Shown here piece after piece: positions 50,846 through 61,332 of a stretch of DNA of 64,000 nucleotides. This DNA is from Prolixibacteraceae bacterium (lineage in GTDB: Bacteria; Bacteroidota; Bacteroidia; Bacteroidales; Prolixibacteraceae): assembly GCA_019856515.1 (NCBI GenBank), contig CP082230.1, positions 1,178,001-1,242,000 on the forward strand, given 5' to 3'. The position numbers and the translations under genes are program-made. The notes beneath the pieces were generated by a model. It searched no databases. It was not told where the DNA came from and was given only the letters and a program-made list of their open reading frames with translations. Within the stretch, counting starts at the first letter, position 1; each line of letters opens with the position of its first letter.

Positions 50846-53026
50846 ATGAATTTAAAAACATGTCTCAGATCAATCCTATTGGTCTCTTTGATCTCATGTA
50901 ACTCTGTCAAAAATGATCCTGTGATGGAATCCTTATCAAACAGAGTATTAAAAGATAAATCCAACAATTTCCTCTTCCATATTAATAAGAAGAAGCACCT
51001 ACAAGATGAATTTACGATTAATTCAAACAACAATAAGGTTATTATTGAGGGCAACAACCGTATAGCTCTAGCATCTGGATTAAAATGGTATATTAATAAT
51101 AAAGCCAATAGTCAGATCACATGGGAAGCAACTAATCTTGACTTTCCTAATACATTACCTAAAATAGACTTCCCTATAAAAAAGAAAGCTTCCTTCGAAT
51201 ATTCATATTATTTAAACTATTGCACCTATAGCTACTCTATGGCATTCTGGGATTGGCCCAGGTGGGAAGAAGAGATTGATTTAATGGCTATGAGAGGAAT
51301 TAATCTTCCGTTAGCAATGAATGGTATCGAAGCAGTATGGCGTAACACATTACTACGGTTAAATTGTTCAAAAGAAGAGATCGATCAATTTATCCCAGGA
51401 CCAGCATTTAATGCTTGGTGGTTAATGGGCAACTTAGAAGGCTGGGGAGGTCCTCTTTCAGACACTTATATAGACCAACAAGCGGAACTTCAAAAGAAAA
51501 TTCTTAATAGAATGAAAGAACTCGACATGAAACCTGTTGTCCCTGGCTTTTTCGGCATGGTACCAACCTATTTCAAAGAGAAATATCCTAATGCGGACAT
51601 TCGAGACCAAGGTCTTTGGGCTGGAGGTTTCCAAAGACCCGCATTCCTTTCTCCGACAGATCCTTTATTCATAAAAATATCGAAGATCTATTATGAAGAA
51701 TTAAAAAAACTATATGGAAATATTCAATACTTCTCAGGAGATCCATTTCATGAAGGAGGATCTTCGAAAGGAATTAATCTCCCCAATGCAGGAGAAAAAC
51801 TCGTTCATGCCATGAGAGCTTCATTTCCAGATTCCAAATGGGTATTTCAAGGATGGCAACATAACCCAAGCCCAATGCTAATTAAAAATATTCCTTCAGA
51901 TGAAATCATCATTCTAGACCTTGATTGTGATAACAGACCACAATGGGAAGAGAGAAACGGATGGAATGGAAAACCATGGGTATGGTCTATGATCACAAAT
52001 TTTGGTGGCAATGTAGGAATGTTCGGAAGAATGGATATTATTGCAAAAGAACCTTTCAGAGCACTTCATCATGAGAAATTTGGAGGAAACCTATGTGGTA
52101 TAGGTGCAATGATGGAAGGAATAGATAATAATAGTGTTATTTATGATCTTTTATTCGATGTAAGATGGCATCGCAAACCTATCGATCTTGACAAATGGCT
52201 AAATACCTACATCAAGAGTCGATATGGTAAATTAAATCAAGACATCATAGATGCTTGGCAGGTTCTTCGAAAAACAGTATATGGCAAAGAACTACTTAAA
52301 AATAGCTCACAACAAGGTACGACTGAATCTTATTTATGTGCAAGGCCATCATTAAATATAAAAAGTGTTTCAACATGGGGTAGTTCGGATCTTTATTACA
52401 ATCCGAAGGAACTACTTCCTGCTTGGAAAATTTTCATCGAAAATAAAGATAATTTTATAACAAATGAAGGATACAAATATGATCTTGTAGACATTACAAG
52501 ACAATGTCTTTCGAACTATAGTCAGTATTTACATCAACAAATAACTACAGCCTTCCATAACAAAGACAAAGAGAAGTTGACAAAATATACAAAAGAATTC
52601 CTTCAGCTAATACTTGATCAAGATCAATTGCTAAGTACGATTCCAAGCCTCACACTAGATCACTGGATCAAAAACGCAAGAGATCGTGGAACATTTGAAT
52701 CAGAAAAAGACCTATTTGAATTCAACGCAAAAACACAAATAACAACATGGTCTTTTAAAGATTCAAACCTGCATGAATATTCTCATAGAGAATGGGCAGG
52801 GTTACTTCGTGAATTTTACTATCCTAGATGGAATAAATATTTTGATTATTTACTTGAGAAAATCAGTAATAAACATACGCAAAAACCGAACTTTTTTCCC
52901 TTCGAAGAAAAATGGACTAGACAAATTGGTGTTTCAACATTAAAATCAAAAACAACACCTTATGAAGTATCTGAGAAAGTATACAATAAATATTACTCAA
53001 GAATACTTAATAGCTATAATAACTAA
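50846..53026 (+). CDS. GH89 alpha-N-acetylglucosaminidase (NAGLU-like) lipoprotein
   Basis: 726 residues; lipoprotein signal with LVSLISC (Cys18). Order of NAGLU domains: small alpha/beta N-domain (about 25-105), then the TIM barrel with YSMAFWDWPRWEEEIDLMAMRG-type start, GPAFNAWWLMGNLEGWGGPL, GDPFHEGG (Glu303) and GAMMEGID (Glu424), which match the two catalytic glutamates of GH89. An all-helical C-domain follows. It removes terminal alpha-linked GlcNAc, as in mucin or heparan-type glycans. Single-gene transcript on the plus strand. Confidence 0.93.
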   Translation: MNLKTCLRSILLVSLISCNSVKNDPVMESLSNRVLKDKSNNFLFHINKKKHLQDEFTINSNNNKVIIEGNNRIALASGLKWYINNKANSQITWEATNLDFPNTLPKIDFPIKKKASFEYSYYLNYCTYSYSMAFWDWPRWEEEIDLMAMRGINLPLAMNGIEAVWRNTLLRLNCSKEEIDQFIPGPAFNAWWLMGNLEGWGGPLSDTYIDQQAELQKKILNRMKELDMKPVVPGFFGMVPTYFKEKYPNADIRDQGLWAGGFQRPAFLSPTDPLFIKISKIYYEELKKLYGNIQYFSGDPFHEGGSSKGINLPNAGEKLVHAMRASFPDSKWVFQGWQHNPSPMLIKNIPSDEIIILDLDCDNRPQWEERNGWNGKPWVWSMITNFGGNVGMFGRMDIIAKEPFRALHHEKFGGNLCGIGAMMEGIDNNSVIYDLLFDVRWHRKPIDLDKWLNTYIKSRYGKLNQDIIDAWQVLRKTVYGKELLKNSSQQGTTESYLCARPSLNIKSVSTWGSSDLYYNPKELLPAWKIFIENKDNFITNEGYKYDLVDITRQCLSNYSQYLHQQITTAFHNKDKEKLTKYTKEFLQLILDQDQLLSTIPSLTLDHWIKNARDRGTFESEKDLFEFNAKTQITTWSFKDSNLHEYSHREWAGLLREFYYPRWNKYFDYLLEKISNKHTQKPNFFPFEEKWTRQIGVSTLKSKTTPYEVSEKVYNKYYSRILNSYNN

Positions 53027-53087
53027 ACAGTAGCTCCTTGCCACTACATACTATTGGAAAACTTTAGTTATACATCTTAAAAAAGAA

Positions 53088-53122
53088 GAGGCTACACCCT
53101 AAACTTATGGATGTAGCCTTTT
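53088..53122. terminator. Bidirectional terminator between GH89 and RND operon
   Basis: AGGCTACA (53089-53096) pairs with TGTAGCCT (53112-53119), with inner CC/GG pairs. TTTT follows on the plus strand; A-rich sequence before it gives a T-rich tail on the minus strand. It serves both convergent transcripts. Confidence 0.85.
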
Positions 53123-53149
53123 CATAACTATGAAAAACGAAATCTCAAT

Positions 53150-56100
53150 CTAATATTTTACTTTATAAAAAATCGCATATAAAGATGGAATAAATACCAA
53201 AGTAATAATTGTACCAAATAGAAGACCAATCATTAAGGATATTGCCATTGGTTCCCATATCAAACCTCCACCTAAGTAAAGCGGTATCAACCCAAGTGAA
53301 GTTGTGAATGTCGTCAAAAGAATTGGCCTAAGACGCTGAACACCTGCATCTACAATAGCCTCTTTTAAAGGTTTACCATACTCAGACTGTTCAATTTCAA
53401 TCCTATCAATCAGTACAATCGCATTATTAATTACAATACCAGCTAAAGAGATCATTCCAAGGAATGCCATAAAACCAAAATAGGATTGAAAAATCAATAG
53501 CCCAAATACAACACCTATAACACCAAGAGGTATTGTAGATACTACCATAATTGTTTTTTTGACTGAATTAAATTGAATTATCAAAAGCAACAGTATTAGA
53601 AAGGCTGAGAGAGGAATATATTTAAACACAGCACCCATATTTTCTGCAGTGTTTTCGCTATCCCCTCCTAATTCATATTTATAGCTATCTGGCCACTCTT
53701 TCATCTGATCCTCAAGCCAAGGAATCATCTGCTTCATAATTGCAGCAGCATTACCATCATCATTCAACTCACTAGAGATTAAAATACTGCGAATCAAATC
53801 CAGCCTTTTAATTTTATTATACTGCCATTGTGGAACAATATGCGCAACTTGTGACAGCGGCACAGACTTCCCTGAAGACTGAGAGTAAACATTAATATTC
53901 TCTAACTCTTTAAAATTCAACTGCTGACTACCTTCATGACGAAGTAATATTGGTATTGATTTATCATCTTCTCTATAATCTCCTGTTTTAAACCCATCAA
54001 GAACAGTACGCAAAGAGGTAGCAATATCCTGATTTGTTATTTGAGCCATTTGTGCCTTATTTTGATCAATATCAATAACCAATTTCTTAGACTTAGGCCC
54101 CCAATCATCTTTTATATTCTTTGTACCAAAAACAGAGGTTAATTTAGATTTCACAGATTCTGAAATACGTGCCAATTCATCAGGATCATCACCAGAGACC
54201 TTTATTTCAATTGGAGTACCCCCGCCTCCTCCTTTCAGTAATCCAACTTTAATATCAGCGTTTGGAAAATTAAGAAATCCAAAACTGTCTATCATATTAA
54301 TAACCTTCTGATTCACTTCAAATGATGTAGTATTAACCAACATATGAGCATAAGAAGAGTTTGCTTCATCTTGAAAATAACCAAGATCATAAGAGTAAGG
54401 CCCTTGACCTACAAATGAAGAAAAATCGACAACACCTTCTTTGCGATCCAATCCAACCATAATCGAATCTTCCATGAACTTCTCTATTTGCGCAACAACT
54501 TCAGATGTACGTTCAATTTTTGTCCCTAAAGGAAGATTTATATCAACAGTAATCATATTTCTATCACTATCAGGGAAGAATGTAAAAGGAATAAATCTAA
54601 AAGCCCAGATAGAGAGAAAAAAGAGTAAAATAACGATTGATACAGCCCACCCCTTATATGGTAGCACCTTAATAATGTACTTTTTATAAAAATTAGTAAT
54701 ACCATCAAAAGCCTTATCTACAATTGACTTCTTCTGATCAACACCCTCTTGCACATTCTTTACTTTCAAAAATAAAGCACAGAACATTGCTGTAATAGTC
54801 ATCGCAACAACCCATGAAGACAGAAGTGCAATTGTGATTACAACAAATATTGGCCCCATAATATCGCCCATGACTGAATCTGCAAGGAAAAATGATAGGA
54901 ATGCCACAGATGTGGTCAATGTTGATATAAATAGAGGTATGGCCAACTCTTTACATGAAGCAATTGCAGCATCTTTAGCTAACTCTCCTTGATCCATTCG
55001 AACCATTATCGATTCAGAGACGACAATCGCATTGTCCACCATCATTCCTAAAGCCATTATTAGTGCAGCCAAAGTTACCTGGTTGAGTCCTACACCGAGA
55101 AGTCCCATTAATAATAGTGTAAGAATCGTGACAATTGGAATTAAACTCGCAACCACAATTCCTGTTCTCGTACCAAGAAAGAATAACATAACCAGTAACA
55201 CAATCGCAATAGATTGAATCAAATTAGATATAAAATTCCTAATACTTTTATCCACATAGCTATCCATCGAAGCTAACCTCTTTACCTCCAAGCCATAAGG
55301 AAGCTTGCTATTCCATTTTGCAACAACTTCATCAACTTTCTCTCCTAATTTAATTATATTGGCTCCATCCTTTAAAGAAACAGACAGCGAAATAGCTCTA
55401 TGACCATCAACACTTACCAAAGCTTTTGCTGGCTCCACATAACCAGCGGATACGGTCGCTACATCTTTTAAATAGACAACTTGTCCATTAGATCCAACAG
55501 GTATTAAAAGATCTTTAACATCTTGAACAGAGTTAAAATTACCAGTAGGCTCAAGAATAATACGTTCATTATTCATCTCAACCATACCTCCGGAGTTAAG
55601 AATGTTTGTATTAGAGATCATACTCTGAAGTTTCGATGATGTCAATCCATACTCCTGAAGCTTCGCTTCATCATATGAAACAAAAACTCGCTCATCTTGA
55701 ACACCCCCCAACTCTACACGTGCTGCATCATCAAGCTTGATCAACTCATCCTTGAGATCATCAGCTTGGTCTTTCATCTCCTTATAACTAAAACCATCAC
55801 TGACCATACCAACCATGATTCCATATACGACACCTACATCATCATCTTTTAGAACAGGTTCAACATTGTCTGGAAGATCATCTATTTCATCAAGCTTACG
55901 TCTGACCTTATCCCATACCGCCTGTAGTTTTACTGGGGTAACATTGTCATAAAGCTTAATAGTCACAACAGACAAGCCAGTTCGTGAGTTACTTGAGATC
56001 TCTTTCATCTCAGGAATTTCCTGAACCTTCTTTTCTACCTTATCAGTAACCAACTGTTCGACCCTTTCAGGACTAGCTCCTGGAAATTGTGTAACAATTG

Positions 56101-56236
56101 TAGCAACACGGACTGTATAAGGAGGCATACTATCCCTTGGCAAACTTTTGTACATCTGTAATCCCATCACAATCACCACTAATAACATAGTGAATGTAAT
56201 GCGATTTTTCTCTATAGCATATTTTGTTAAACTCAT
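53150..56236 (-). CDS. RND efflux transporter permease (AcrB/MexB superfamily)
   Basis: 1028 residues, the usual RND length. Twelve membrane helices in two halves with large periplasmic loops. FPGASPERVEQLVTDKVE and QEIPEMKEISSNSRTG near the N-terminus; helix 4 has LGMMVDNAIVVSESIM, with the Asp used for proton relay; the second half has GIVINNAIVLIDRIE and RLRPILLTTFTTSLGLIPL. Last gene of the three-gene efflux operon. Substrate is open; drug-type HAE rather than heavy-metal type fits the motifs. Confidence 0.93.
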   Translation of the reverse strand: MSLTKYAIEKNRITFTMLLVVIVMGLQMYKSLPRDSMPPYTVRVATIVTQFPGASPERVEQLVTDKVEKKVQEIPEMKEISSNSRTGLSVVTIKLYDNVTPVKLQAVWDKVRRKLDEIDDLPDNVEPVLKDDDVGVVYGIMVGMVSDGFSYKEMKDQADDLKDELIKLDDAARVELGGVQDERVFVSYDEAKLQEYGLTSSKLQSMISNTNILNSGGMVEMNNERIILEPTGNFNSVQDVKDLLIPVGSNGQVVYLKDVATVSAGYVEPAKALVSVDGHRAISLSVSLKDGANIIKLGEKVDEVVAKWNSKLPYGLEVKRLASMDSYVDKSIRNFISNLIQSIAIVLLVMLFFLGTRTGIVVASLIPIVTILTLLLMGLLGVGLNQVTLAALIMALGMMVDNAIVVSESIMVRMDQGELAKDAAIASCKELAIPLFISTLTTSVAFLSFFLADSVMGDIMGPIFVVITIALLSSWVVAMTITAMFCALFLKVKNVQEGVDQKKSIVDKAFDGITNFYKKYIIKVLPYKGWAVSIVILLFFLSIWAFRFIPFTFFPDSDRNMITVDINLPLGTKIERTSEVVAQIEKFMEDSIMVGLDRKEGVVDFSSFVGQGPYSYDLGYFQDEANSSYAHMLVNTTSFEVNQKVINMIDSFGFLNFPNADIKVGLLKGGGGGTPIEIKVSGDDPDELARISESVKSKLTSVFGTKNIKDDWGPKSKKLVIDIDQNKAQMAQITNQDIATSLRTVLDGFKTGDYREDDKSIPILLRHEGSQQLNFKELENINVYSQSSGKSVPLSQVAHIVPQWQYNKIKRLDLIRSILISSELNDDGNAAAIMKQMIPWLEDQMKEWPDSYKYELGGDSENTAENMGAVFKYIPLSAFLILLLLIIQFNSVKKTIMVVSTIPLGVIGVVFGLLIFQSYFGFMAFLGMISLAGIVINNAIVLIDRIEIEQSEYGKPLKEAIVDAGVQRLRPILLTTFTTSLGLIPLYLGGGLIWEPMAISLMIGLLFGTIITLVFIPSLYAIFYKVKY

Positions 56237-56288
56237 ATATCAAGTAATAAAGCGCTTTATCAAATAATCATTTTAACTTAACATGATC

Positions 56289-57419
56289 TTACCTCTTGAA
56301 GTTCTTAGGTAGAGCAACCTTCTCCCCATTAAGAAGAGTCTGAAGTCCAGCAACTGCAACAAGATCTCCTGACGATAACCCTCGCTTCATCACAAAACCT
56401 TGCGTAGTCAGATCTCCAATTTCCACATATACTTTTTTAACAACGGCACTGTTATCGTCCTCTTTTTCTACTTTAAACACAAATCGACCTTTCCCATCTT
56501 CACCTACTGCTTCAACAGGAATTAAGATTTCACGATCGGTATTCGTACCTGCAAATTTAAACTTCACTTTTGCTGCCATTCCTGATTTTATCATTTCAGT
56601 ATCTCCTGAAATAGCGACACGTATAGGGTAAGTTGAGTTCTCTGAATCTAACGATGGTGAAATCTCTTTGATATACCCCGTAAATATTTTGTTCTTTAAA
56701 ACTGAGATTGATATTTCAGCGGAATCATTCAACTTAACGAAATTGATAACATTATCCGGAAGACCTATACTTACCTCCATTTGTGATCCTGCATTTAGTA
56801 CAGCAATTACTTGCCCTGCACTCACATTCTCATTCAACTCAACAGCCTTCTTTGTAATAACCCCATCTGTAGGCGCAAAAATAATTCCATATTCAACCTG
56901 TTTTTTCTGAATCTCAACAGATCTCAATGAAGATTCATAATTGGCTTTATCATTTGCATATGTAGTTTTTGCATTTTCATAATCACTCAATGATGAGCTA
57001 CCTTTCTCATATAACATCCGGGTACGTTCCAAAATGGAAGATGCAGTATTTAATGAGGTCTTTGCACTACTTAGAGCTGCGATCGACTGCTCCAAAGAGA
57101 GCTGTGCTTCTGAATTATCAATACGTGCCAGCAAATCCCCCTTTTTCACAACCTGTCCATTAGTTATATTTAGAGTTGTCAAAATACCACTTGTCCTAAA
57201 ACTCAGATTAATCTCTTGATCTGATCTTGCATGACCAGAAAACTCGGCCTCTTGCATTAATCCAAGTTGATGTACCACCCCTATTTTGACTGGGCGCAAA
57301 CGGATCTCTTCAACCTTTTTCTTTTTCTTTGAACAACCAGTTAAAGCAACGATGGTTAGAACAGATAGTATCCAAACCAAAGATACTATAGAATGATAAC
57401 TACGATTCATTTTATTCAT
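56289..57419 (-). CDS. RND periplasmic adaptor (membrane fusion protein), lipoprotein
   Basis: 376 residues; lipobox VALTGC (Cys29). LARIDNSEAQLSLEQ and a coiled-coil hairpin of about 80 residues follow the biotinyl/lipoyl half-motif VVKKGDLLA; second lipoyl half near FAPTDGVITKK. Beta-barrel and membrane-proximal domains follow. Starts 1 bp behind the outer-membrane component and 52 bp before the pump gene, so all three form one operon. Confidence 0.92.
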   Translation of the reverse strand: MNKMNRSYHSIVSLVWILSVLTIVALTGCSKKKKKVEEIRLRPVKIGVVHQLGLMQEAEFSGHARSDQEINLSFRTSGILTTLNITNGQVVKKGDLLARIDNSEAQLSLEQSIAALSSAKTSLNTASSILERTRMLYEKGSSSLSDYENAKTTYANDKANYESSLRSVEIQKKQVEYGIIFAPTDGVITKKAVELNENVSAGQVIAVLNAGSQMEVSIGLPDNVINFVKLNDSAEISISVLKNKIFTGYIKEISPSLDSENSTYPIRVAISGDTEMIKSGMAAKVKFKFAGTNTDREILIPVEAVGEDGKGRFVFKVEKEDDNSAVVKKVYVEIGDLTTQGFVMKRGLSSGDLVAVAGLQTLLNGEKVALPKNFKR

Positions 57420-57420
57420 C

Positions 57421-59751
57421 TTATTGAGATATTTTTGCTTTCAAATTCATTAAATATTCTAAGTTCTCACTTTCACTATGCAACACAAAGAAATAGTTAA
57501 TATAGCGCTGTAGACTAAGTGTTACATTAAGAAACTGTGTCGCTGCATTTGCTTCATCTTGCTTTGATTTTATATAAGCTTTCTGAGCATCTATCAAAGA
57601 TGTTATTGATGTTGCTCCAGATGAATAAGATATCTGCATTAGGTTTAAACTTTCGTATGCAGACTCCGATGAAATTCGTGACAATCTTATATTGGATGCT
57701 TTAGTAATCATCTCACTCAAAAGTGTGTTTACATTCTGAGAAATTAATGATTGAGTATTTTGTTGCTCATAAGCAATTTGGGCATACTGATTTCCTGCTT
57801 TGCGTTTCTGAATATTTCGTTGATTACGATCATAAAGAGGTAAAGACACATTCAACCCCAACATGTAATAATGATCAGGAATCTCAGAGCTAGACTGATC
57901 TATTGAATAATTATACGAACCTTGTAAAGCAATAGTTGGCATATATTTACTTCTCTGATACATTTTCATAGTTCGGTCCACACTCTTCATATTATAACCC
58001 AATGCAGCCAATTCTGGTGATTCAGCTATTGCGATCTTCGAAATAATATCCACAACTTGCGATCTTTGAGTTGGGTCATCAATAATCTCAAAAATAGGCT
58101 TAAAATAATTCCCCTTATTTAGAACCTTATTCATCTCAACACTCTTCACATCTATCATACTTATGATAGGATTACCAAGCAATTGATTTAATTGATAAAG
58201 ACTACTCTTTAAAGTAAAATAAGAGTTAATGAGCAACTGTGTTGCATTTGCCAATTCACTCTTCCATCTCAATACATCAGCCTTACCACTTTGCCCTGCT
58301 TCAAAATTATTCACCGATATTTGATAATTCTTACGTGTCAAAGTCAAGTTCTCATCCGCAATCTGATAATTAGTCTTCGCAATCAATGCTTGATAGTATG
58401 CTCCACCACAGTCACTCATCATATTTAACACCTGCGACGAATACTCCTCTTCAGTTGCCTTTTCTTGATATTTCTTTATCTTAATATTAGAACTCGCTTC
58501 TTGGGAGTATATCACTTGTTCAACATTTGCTTTTACAGAGGTATTTATAGATTTATTATTTTCCCCCAAAACCTTTGCAATCGCTGGATCTAAATTCATT
58601 GCACTGGCTGTTGCAGTAGCCTGAGGTAGATAACTACTCTTTGCGTACTTTGTATCCTCTTTAGCTATCGCAATTTTCTCTTTCTCAGCCTTCAACTTGA
58701 AATTCTCATCAACGACTTGAACTAACACTTTCTTTAGATCATACTCTTCTGAAGCATTATATTCTAAAACATTACCAGTAATATTCAATCGAAACATTTG
58801 GCTATATTTAGGATTAAAACCTATAGCATAAGATGTTTTTATATTAAAATTAATCTCTTCACTACTCAAAACTTTTGATTTCAACTGACTCGCCTCAACA
58901 CCATTACTTATTGACTCAATATTTAAAGCAATACGACGTATAACCTGATCTTGATCTTCTGTGTCTCCTACCGAAAACAATACACCTAAATCAGCTGCAT
59001 CGTACATGGTAGAGCTATAGGAGCGAATATTTAATCTATTAATTTCATCAACTAATTCCTTCTGTTCTGATTTAGTGAACTCCTCACCAATCAATAAATA
59101 CACCGCATTAAAACCTTCTAGCTTTTTTTGGTACTCTTCAACGTTAGAACCAACAGAGATAATCTCATATGGAATATCTGTATCACCCAACGCTTGACGA
59201 ATAAAATCATCAATAGGAAATATATTTAATGTAACTGGATTAACAAGAATTCCGACCTTCTCGAATGAAACAAAATCTTTAAAATTCAATAGATCTTTTT
59301 TTAAAGAGAAAGGGTTCACAACATAACAGAGATTTTTCTTTCGCTCACCATCCCATAAACTAGAGCTTAACTCTTCCATCACTTCACCTATCATAATAAT
59401 AGGCTTTGTTGGAGCAACACTAGTCTCTAAGATATAATTACTCAATACTCCTTGAGAAAGAATTATATCCACATTCGAATCATTTAACAACCTCTGATAA
59501 TTCTGACTAGCCACAGTTTTACTAAAACCATTCTCTAAGATATTTACAGTATCAAAAACGACAGTAACTTCATTACCAATAATACGCTGCACTTCATCAC
59601 GGACAGATTGGTATAGATCTTTATTCTGTGGGCTTTTCTTATCAATCAAAAAACCAACAGAACACCTCTTCTTCACTTGTGCTTTCACGGGAGAAAAACA
59701 CATAAATAATATGGACAACAATCCGATATAGTACAATGATTTCGCTTTCAT
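57421..59751 (-). CDS. TolC-like outer-membrane channel fused to a periplasmic-binding-type domain
   Basis: 776 residues against about 450-480 for ordinary TolC proteins. Signal peptide to about residue 24 (SPVKAQ). Residues about 30-320 resemble ABC-type substrate-binding proteins of the PF04392 kind: VGFLIDKKSPQNKDLYQSV, VDIILSQGVLSNYI, KPIIMIGEV, KVGILVNPVTLNIF, AVYLLIGEEFTKSE. Residues about 345-770 are two OEP repeats with long helices (ALIAKTNYQIADENLTLTRKNY, NNFEAGQSGKADVLRWKSELANA). The fusion lies in frame with no weak junction. The extra domain may sense or collect a ligand for the pump (inference). First gene of the operon. Confidence 0.88.
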   Translation of the reverse strand: MKAKSLYYIGLLSILFMCFSPVKAQVKKRCSVGFLIDKKSPQNKDLYQSVRDEVQRIIGNEVTVVFDTVNILENGFSKTVASQNYQRLLNDSNVDIILSQGVLSNYILETSVAPTKPIIMIGEVMEELSSSLWDGERKKNLCYVVNPFSLKKDLLNFKDFVSFEKVGILVNPVTLNIFPIDDFIRQALGDTDIPYEIISVGSNVEEYQKKLEGFNAVYLLIGEEFTKSEQKELVDEINRLNIRSYSSTMYDAADLGVLFSVGDTEDQDQVIRRIALNIESISNGVEASQLKSKVLSSEEINFNIKTSYAIGFNPKYSQMFRLNITGNVLEYNASEEYDLKKVLVQVVDENFKLKAEKEKIAIAKEDTKYAKSSYLPQATATASAMNLDPAIAKVLGENNKSINTSVKANVEQVIYSQEASSNIKIKKYQEKATEEEYSSQVLNMMSDCGGAYYQALIAKTNYQIADENLTLTRKNYQISVNNFEAGQSGKADVLRWKSELANATQLLINSYFTLKSSLYQLNQLLGNPIISMIDVKSVEMNKVLNKGNYFKPIFEIIDDPTQRSQVVDIISKIAIAESPELAALGYNMKSVDRTMKMYQRSKYMPTIALQGSYNYSIDQSSSEIPDHYYMLGLNVSLPLYDRNQRNIQKRKAGNQYAQIAYEQQNTQSLISQNVNTLLSEMITKASNIRLSRISSESAYESLNLMQISYSSGATSITSLIDAQKAYIKSKQDEANAATQFLNVTLSLQRYINYFFVLHSESENLEYLMNLKAKISQ

Positions 59752-60133
59752 GTAAAAAATGTTATTTATATCTTATAACAAGAAAAATTATTTAATTGTT
59801 CGCTCCTCTTCATTTATGATGTAAAAAAAACACCAAAAACCTATCATATATATTTTTTTCACTGAAAGCACGCTTTTTATCAACAAACGACAACTCCAAT
59901 TTCATTAACCTATCCCCCATATTTTTATTTATTATTTCAACTAACACACCACAAAAACACAATCAACTAACAATCATAACAATACAAACAACAAACACTT
60001 TTAATTGACAATATTTTACATCAATTATAAAGACAATACACAACTCTTAAAATAAAACAGGTATAACTATTGTTATGATATATTTATTAATACCAACAAG
60101 ATTTCATTTTAGATAATTGATATTGTCAGAAAT
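59752..60133. other. AT-rich upstream region of the RND operon
   Basis: About 380 bp of very AT-rich sequence without a credible gene; presumably carries the promoter of the efflux operon. No defined operator is visible. Confidence 0.4.
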
Positions 60134-60176
60134 AAAAAACTTCGCCACATGTCGGTAAAAACACATATAACGAAGT
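60134..60176 (-). terminator. Intrinsic terminator of the PH-domain gene
   Basis: ACTTCG (60139-60144) and CGAAGT (60171-60176) close a stem with further inner pairing (CAT/ATG); a T-run follows on the minus strand (A's at 60134-60139). Confidence 0.7.
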
Positions 60177-60193
60177 ATAAAAAAGGTATTATA

Positions 60194-60571
60194 TTACAAT
60201 GCATATCGTGCAAGAATTCTCTGCACATCGATCAAATTCACTCCGCTATCAAACTCTTCAATAATACTTGGTTCCTTCTCACTACCAATCCACAATCGCA
60301 ATTCTCCATCAAAATCTAGATGACCAGATGTCTCAATACAAAAACGACTTATCGATTTATATGCCACAGTCATCATCACTTTCTTCTTTCCTGTTAGACC
60401 CTGTTTATCTACGATAATCATTCTTTTATTAGTAAAAATAATCGTATCACGAATAAAGCTGTAACCAGCAACCAACTCTTCTTCGTATGCCATAAGTTCC
60501 TGATACTCCTCTACCAGATCATCTTGATCCATTTCATCTGCAGTACCCAATAATGTAGAAAATAGTCCCAT
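60194..60571 (-). CDS. Bacterial PH-domain protein (bPH_1/YvbH type)
   Basis: 125 residues, soluble. DLVEEYQELMAYEEELVAGY, then RDTIIFTNKRMIIVDKQGLTGKK and VAYKSISRFCIETSGHLDFDGELRLWI, all typical of PF08000-type PH domains, found as single-domain proteins of unknown role in many bacteria. Single-gene transcript. Confidence 0.88.
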   Translation of the reverse strand: MGLFSTLLGTADEMDQDDLVEEYQELMAYEEELVAGYSFIRDTIIFTNKRMIIVDKQGLTGKKKVMMTVAYKSISRFCIETSGHLDFDGELRLWIGSEKEPSIIEEFDSGVNLIDVQRILARYAL

Positions 60572-61332
60572 ACTAAAATGTTTATTTATTTATTTGCCTT
60601 TTTACCAGTCATAATCTGAAGAAAATGAAAGATCTTGATATTTTAAATCTATCATAAACAGATGCAAAGATATATGAAATGAACCTGACAAACACCTATA
60701 CATACCATATTTTCGTCAGTATAGAAAGAAAAATAAACATCCTCACCATAGTATCATTCTTCGCATATAGGCAATAGATAAGATCTCCCAGATCTAGATA
60801 CAAGCAATACAATTACCAAAACAAAAGAATGAATCGGACTAAACCGTAAATACTTTAATATATATAGAAGTCTCAGACCACCTCTAAATCGTAACTTTCC
60901 AAATTGATAAATCATTTTACAACAGTAATGATAGATTCGTTTAATTAAGAGAAAGAGTCACAACAAAAATATCTATGAACTGACTTAAATAATTTCATGT
61001 AGATTTGTAAACAAGAATACACCGATACTATGAAACACTTCTTTCGTGCTTTAGAGTTACAGACACTCCTATCAAAGGCACATGCCATTTTTTATAAAGA
61101 GATAGTTTCCCTAAGAGTAAACCTCTAATCCATAGAAGTAAAAACCGAACTGAAGAGAGTAAATAATTTGCAATAATTTCACTCTATTCTTTACTAATAG
61201 GAATCGGTCAAACTTACTGAGTTAAGCCTCCGACAACCCCGTATTTCAATTTATTCTCGATAATAGGCCGAAAGTTTAAATATAAAAACACCTAAGTCCG
61301 ACAGACTCCTAGTGACTTTTTTCATCCTCATA
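60572..61332. other. Gene-poor stretch, possibly decayed mobile DNA
   Basis: About 760 bp with no open frame of note. Two similar segments, TAGGAGTCTGTCGGACTTAG (61287-61306 on the minus strand) and ATAGGAGTGTCTGTAACTCT (about 61050-61070), give an imperfect direct repeat. Origin unknown; an IS remnant is possible but not shown. Confidence 0.35.

Noticed and set aside
50686..51108. Minus-strand open frame of 140 codons
   Set aside because: Mostly antisense to the start of the GH89 gene, with no motif of its own.
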